The notes beneath the pieces were generated by a model. The model did no database searches. It was not told where the DNA came from and worked only from the letters and a program-made list of their open reading frames with translations. This document shows, piece after piece, positions 62,192-64,000 of a stretch of DNA of 64,000 nucleotides. How positions within the stretch are numbered: the first letter of the stretch is position 1; every line of letters begins with the position of its first letter. Made by a program: the position numbers and the translations under genes. Source of the stretch: Rhodobacteraceae bacterium Alg238-R152. GTDB taxonomy: Bacteria; Pseudomonadota; Alphaproteobacteria; Rhodobacterales; Rhodobacteraceae. The stretch spans positions 62,001 through 126,000 of the forward strand of contig UNRJ01000005.1 in the NCBI GenBank assembly GCA_900537125.1, written 5' to 3'.

Positions 62192-63279
62192 GTCTCTGTC
62201 ACTTTCGTAGTAAACGCCCCTGGCAACGTGACCTCGAGCAATTCGATGTCCGCACTGGGATTGGAGTAGCGGGTTTTCATTCCAGGTGGGATGACAAAGG
62301 CGTCGCCAGCTTCCAAAGCAAACGGATCGCGACCGTCACCTTCCAAAACCATCGTGCCCTTCATCACAAAGGTAAAGTGGATATCTGCATCGTGATACGC
62401 CCATTGCGGCGTGCCTTCGCCCCGTCGGATCACCTGCACGCCCGCCACGTCCTTGGTGTTGGCGGCAATGGTCGTGTCTCGGCAAACAAACCCAGGCAGC
62501 CGAAAATTACCCCAAGCTGCCCCTTCGGACAAATTGTGCACAAACCGCTGACCATCCCATTCGCGCTCTGGTCGCTCCTGTTGTGTTGGCAAAGCCATCT
62601 CATGATCAATCTCTGTCACGTGATCCGCAGGCACACCAATCTCGATCACTTGCAGATCATCACTTGCCTCACAAACACGATGGCGAATTTCTGGTGGCTG
62701 AATAAAGCAATCACCTGCATTGAGCCGCCGCATCTCACCTTGATCTTCATAGAGCACATCAACCCAACCGTTGACGCAAAAAATCAACTGAAACCCCACC
62801 TTATGGTAGTGCACCATATCCGGCACCGGCCCACCGTCGGGGATACGGATATGGCTCGCTATCATGGCCCCGCCAAGTCGATCAGGCACAAGGTCGCGAT
62901 AATGCATGCCTGCGCGGCCGATCACCCAGGGCGCCTGATCCGCCAACCGACGCACCACAAAGGAATGCTGCACCTCTGGCAACACCAACGGCGGGTTCAA
63001 TTCCTCTATTTCAACTTTGGTTCCATTAGGCGCGGTCAGACGTCGCTCACCATCGGCAAAACCCTCCGGATCATCTGTCAGGATGCGAATGCTGCCCGGT
63101 GCCTCGCCTGCGCTTTTCTCAATGCGCACCCGCAGTCCATGGCCAGAGAACACCGCAACCGTCGGGTCATCCGCCGGATAAATCATGTCCATGCGCATTT
63201 TGAGCACTTTGGTGTAAAAGGGGATGTCATCGCGCAGTTCCTGCGTCGGCAACCGCACTTCTGCTCTAATCTTTTCCAT
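62188..63279 (-). CDS. VOC-bicupin protein, first gene of nucleoside operon
   Basis: A 363-residue protein with three barrel domains. The N-terminal part (about 1-110) looks like a VOC-type module (EVRLPTQELRDDIPFYTKVLKMRM). The second (about 136-220) is a cupin with VHYHKVGFQLIFCVNGW (His157 and His159) and a His at 200 in PPEIRHRV. The third (about 275-355) is a second cupin (YHDADIHFTFVMKGTM, AGDAFVIPPG), where the first His pair is spaced differently (His296 and His301). Metal binding is likely in the first cupin. It opens a cdd-deoA-deoB-add-upp operon, where it may be an enzyme, isomerase or sensor; the role is not known. The ATG follows a GGGAATG stretch. Confidence 0.75.
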   Translation of the reverse strand: MEKIRAEVRLPTQELRDDIPFYTKVLKMRMDMIYPADDPTVAVFSGHGLRVRIEKSAGEAPGSIRILTDDPEGFADGERRLTAPNGTKVEIEELNPPLVLPEVQHSFVVRRLADQAPWVIGRAGMHYRDLVPDRLGGAMIASHIRIPDGGPVPDMVHYHKVGFQLIFCVNGWVDVLYEDQGEMRRLNAGDCFIQPPEIRHRVCEASDDLQVIEIGVPADHVTEIDHEMALPTQQERPEREWDGQRFVHNLSEGAAWGNFRLPGFVCRDTTIAANTKDVAGVQVIRRGEGTPQWAYHDADIHFTFVMKGTMVLEGDGRDPFALEAGDAFVIPPGMKTRYSNPSADIELLEVTLPGAFTTKVTET

Positions 63280-63477
63280 TCCCTCTCCTCACTGCGCTTC
63301 AAATGCAGAATTTTCCGAGAATGTAACCAAATGGTCAAAAACTCAACGGCGAAATTCACACGCTTTCCACCAAGGTACATTTGCCCATTCCCACGGGAGA
63401 AAAACTAGTTTAATGCTGAACCAAATTTCGAACACCCCACAAACCGCCGCTGCGCCCCGCGCACTATGAGGTCCGCC
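63280..63477. promoter_or_regulatory. Divergent promoter region (nucleoside operon / malic enzyme)
   Basis: About 200 bases between the two divergent start codons. It contains ACCA-AA-TGGT at 63326-63335, flanked by TCAA, which also occurs as part of the inverted repeat in the dctP/Lrp promoter. No strong hairpin or other site is seen. AT-rich in its first half. Confidence 0.4.
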
Positions 63478-64000
63478 ATGTCCGACAACCGCAACCAATC
63501 TCTGCGCGACGCCGCCCTGTTTTATCACGCCAACCCTAAGCCGGGGAAACTGGAGATCCGCGCGACCAAGCCACTGGCCAACGGCCGCGACCTCTCCCGC
63601 GCCTATTCACCCGGTGTGGCAGAGGCTTGTTTGGAAATCAAAGACGACCCTGCCAACGCAGCGCTTTATACAGCCCGCCAAAACCTTGTGGCGGTGGTCT
63701 CCAACGGATCTGCGGTTCTCGGCCTTGGCAATATCGGCGCACTGGCTTCCAAGCCGGTGATGGAGGGCAAGGCCGTGCTCTTCAAAAAATTTGCCAACAT
63801 TGACTGTTTTGACATCGAGCTGGACGAGGCGGACCCAGAAAAACTTGCGGACATCGTCTGTGCCATGGGGCCAACCTTTGGCGCGATCAACCTCGAAGAC
63901 ATCAAAGCACCGGAGTGCTTTATCGTTGAGAAACTGTGCCGCGAGCGCATGAACATCCCTGTGTTTCACGATGACCAGCACGGCACCGCCATTGTTGTGG
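63478..64000 (+). CDS. maeB: NADP-type malic enzyme, N-terminal part (partial)
   Basis: The first 174 residues of a MaeB-type malic enzyme, cut by the right edge; the frame is open to the end. The start is the ATG preceded by GAGG at six bases, in preference to an in-frame ATG four codons upstream. The conserved malic enzyme opening is visible: [16 protein letters not shown], the catalytic Tyr in [11 protein letters not shown], the [14 protein letters not shown] stretch, and the metal-binding region [10 protein letters not shown] just before the edge. It decarboxylates malate to pyruvate with NADP+ in most such enzymes. The fused phosphotransacetylase domain common in alphaproteobacteria lies beyond the window. 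Confidence 0.93.
   Translation, partial: MSDNRNQSLRDAALFYHANPKPGKLEIRATKPLANGRDLSRAYSPGVAEACLEIKDDPANAALYTARQNLVAVVSNGSAVLGLGNIGALASKPVMEGKAVLFKKFANIDCFDIELDEADPEKLADIVCAMGPTFGAINLEDIKAPECFIVEKLCRERMNIPVFHDDQHGTAIVV

Noticed and set aside
1-64000. tRNA, rRNA, CRISPR, transposase or prophage genes
   Set aside because: Looked for their motifs and found none; a covariance search could still find a tRNA that I missed by eye.

Overview
The window reads as a chromosomal segment of a marine alphaproteobacterium of the Rhodobacteraceae (Roseobacter-type). The evidence is its GC-rich coding sequence, a TRAP transporter, class I lysyl-tRNA synthetase, a DUF1127 protein, PCu(A)C copper chaperones, and dense short operons joined by ATGA or TGATG overlaps. 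This placement comes from protein style and gene content, not from a database search. I saw no tRNA, rRNA, CRISPR array, insertion sequence or prophage gene. The truncated genes are only those cut by the window edges: uvrB at the left and an NADP-type malic enzyme at the right.

Left third (1-23.4 kb): end of uvrB; a small membrane-anchored hypothetical; a dctPQM TRAP operon with an isocitrate lyase/PEP mutase-family enzyme, facing an Lrp/AsnC regulator; a five-gene peptide ABC importer (dppABCDF type) whose last gene overlaps a cytosolic Xaa-Pro aminopeptidase, preceded by an XRE-cupin regulator with matching palindromes at both promoters; a possible small RNA locus; a run of small genes (FMN-binding, VOC, UspA, ABM monooxygenase, LysR, LMW-PTP, Sir2 deacylase); a copper-handling pair; rpmB with a structured leader; and two adjacent paralogues resembling the DAPG hydrolase (PhlG) family.

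Middle (23.4-45.7 kb): meaB GTPase, DUF3108 protein, hrpB helicase, Nudix hydrolase, PiT phosphate transporter, ketopantoate reductase-like protein, argD-argF, two EamA exporters, lysS, a TerB-like protein, two side-by-side hybrid histidine kinases of identical architecture, a PBP4-type D,D-peptidase, and a Slam-like outer-membrane protein encoded just downstream of a lipoprotein with a TbpB-like C-terminal motif. The last pair looks like a lipoprotein surface-display (Slam/type XI) module and is the most system-like candidate in the window.

Right third (45.7-64 kb): ruvC-ruvA-ruvB plus a MazG-like pyrophosphohydrolase, DUF1127, prmA, an MFS transporter, priA, a TalC/FSA-type transaldolase, a protein that looks like an M48 peptidase lacking its zinc motif, a SPOR-domain protein, and a tightly overlapped nucleoside-salvage operon (VOC-bicupin, cdd, deoA, deoB, add, upp) facing the malic enzyme gene. 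A 44-nt repeat built from 11-nt units occurs twice in the window, once abutting the ruvB stop codon.
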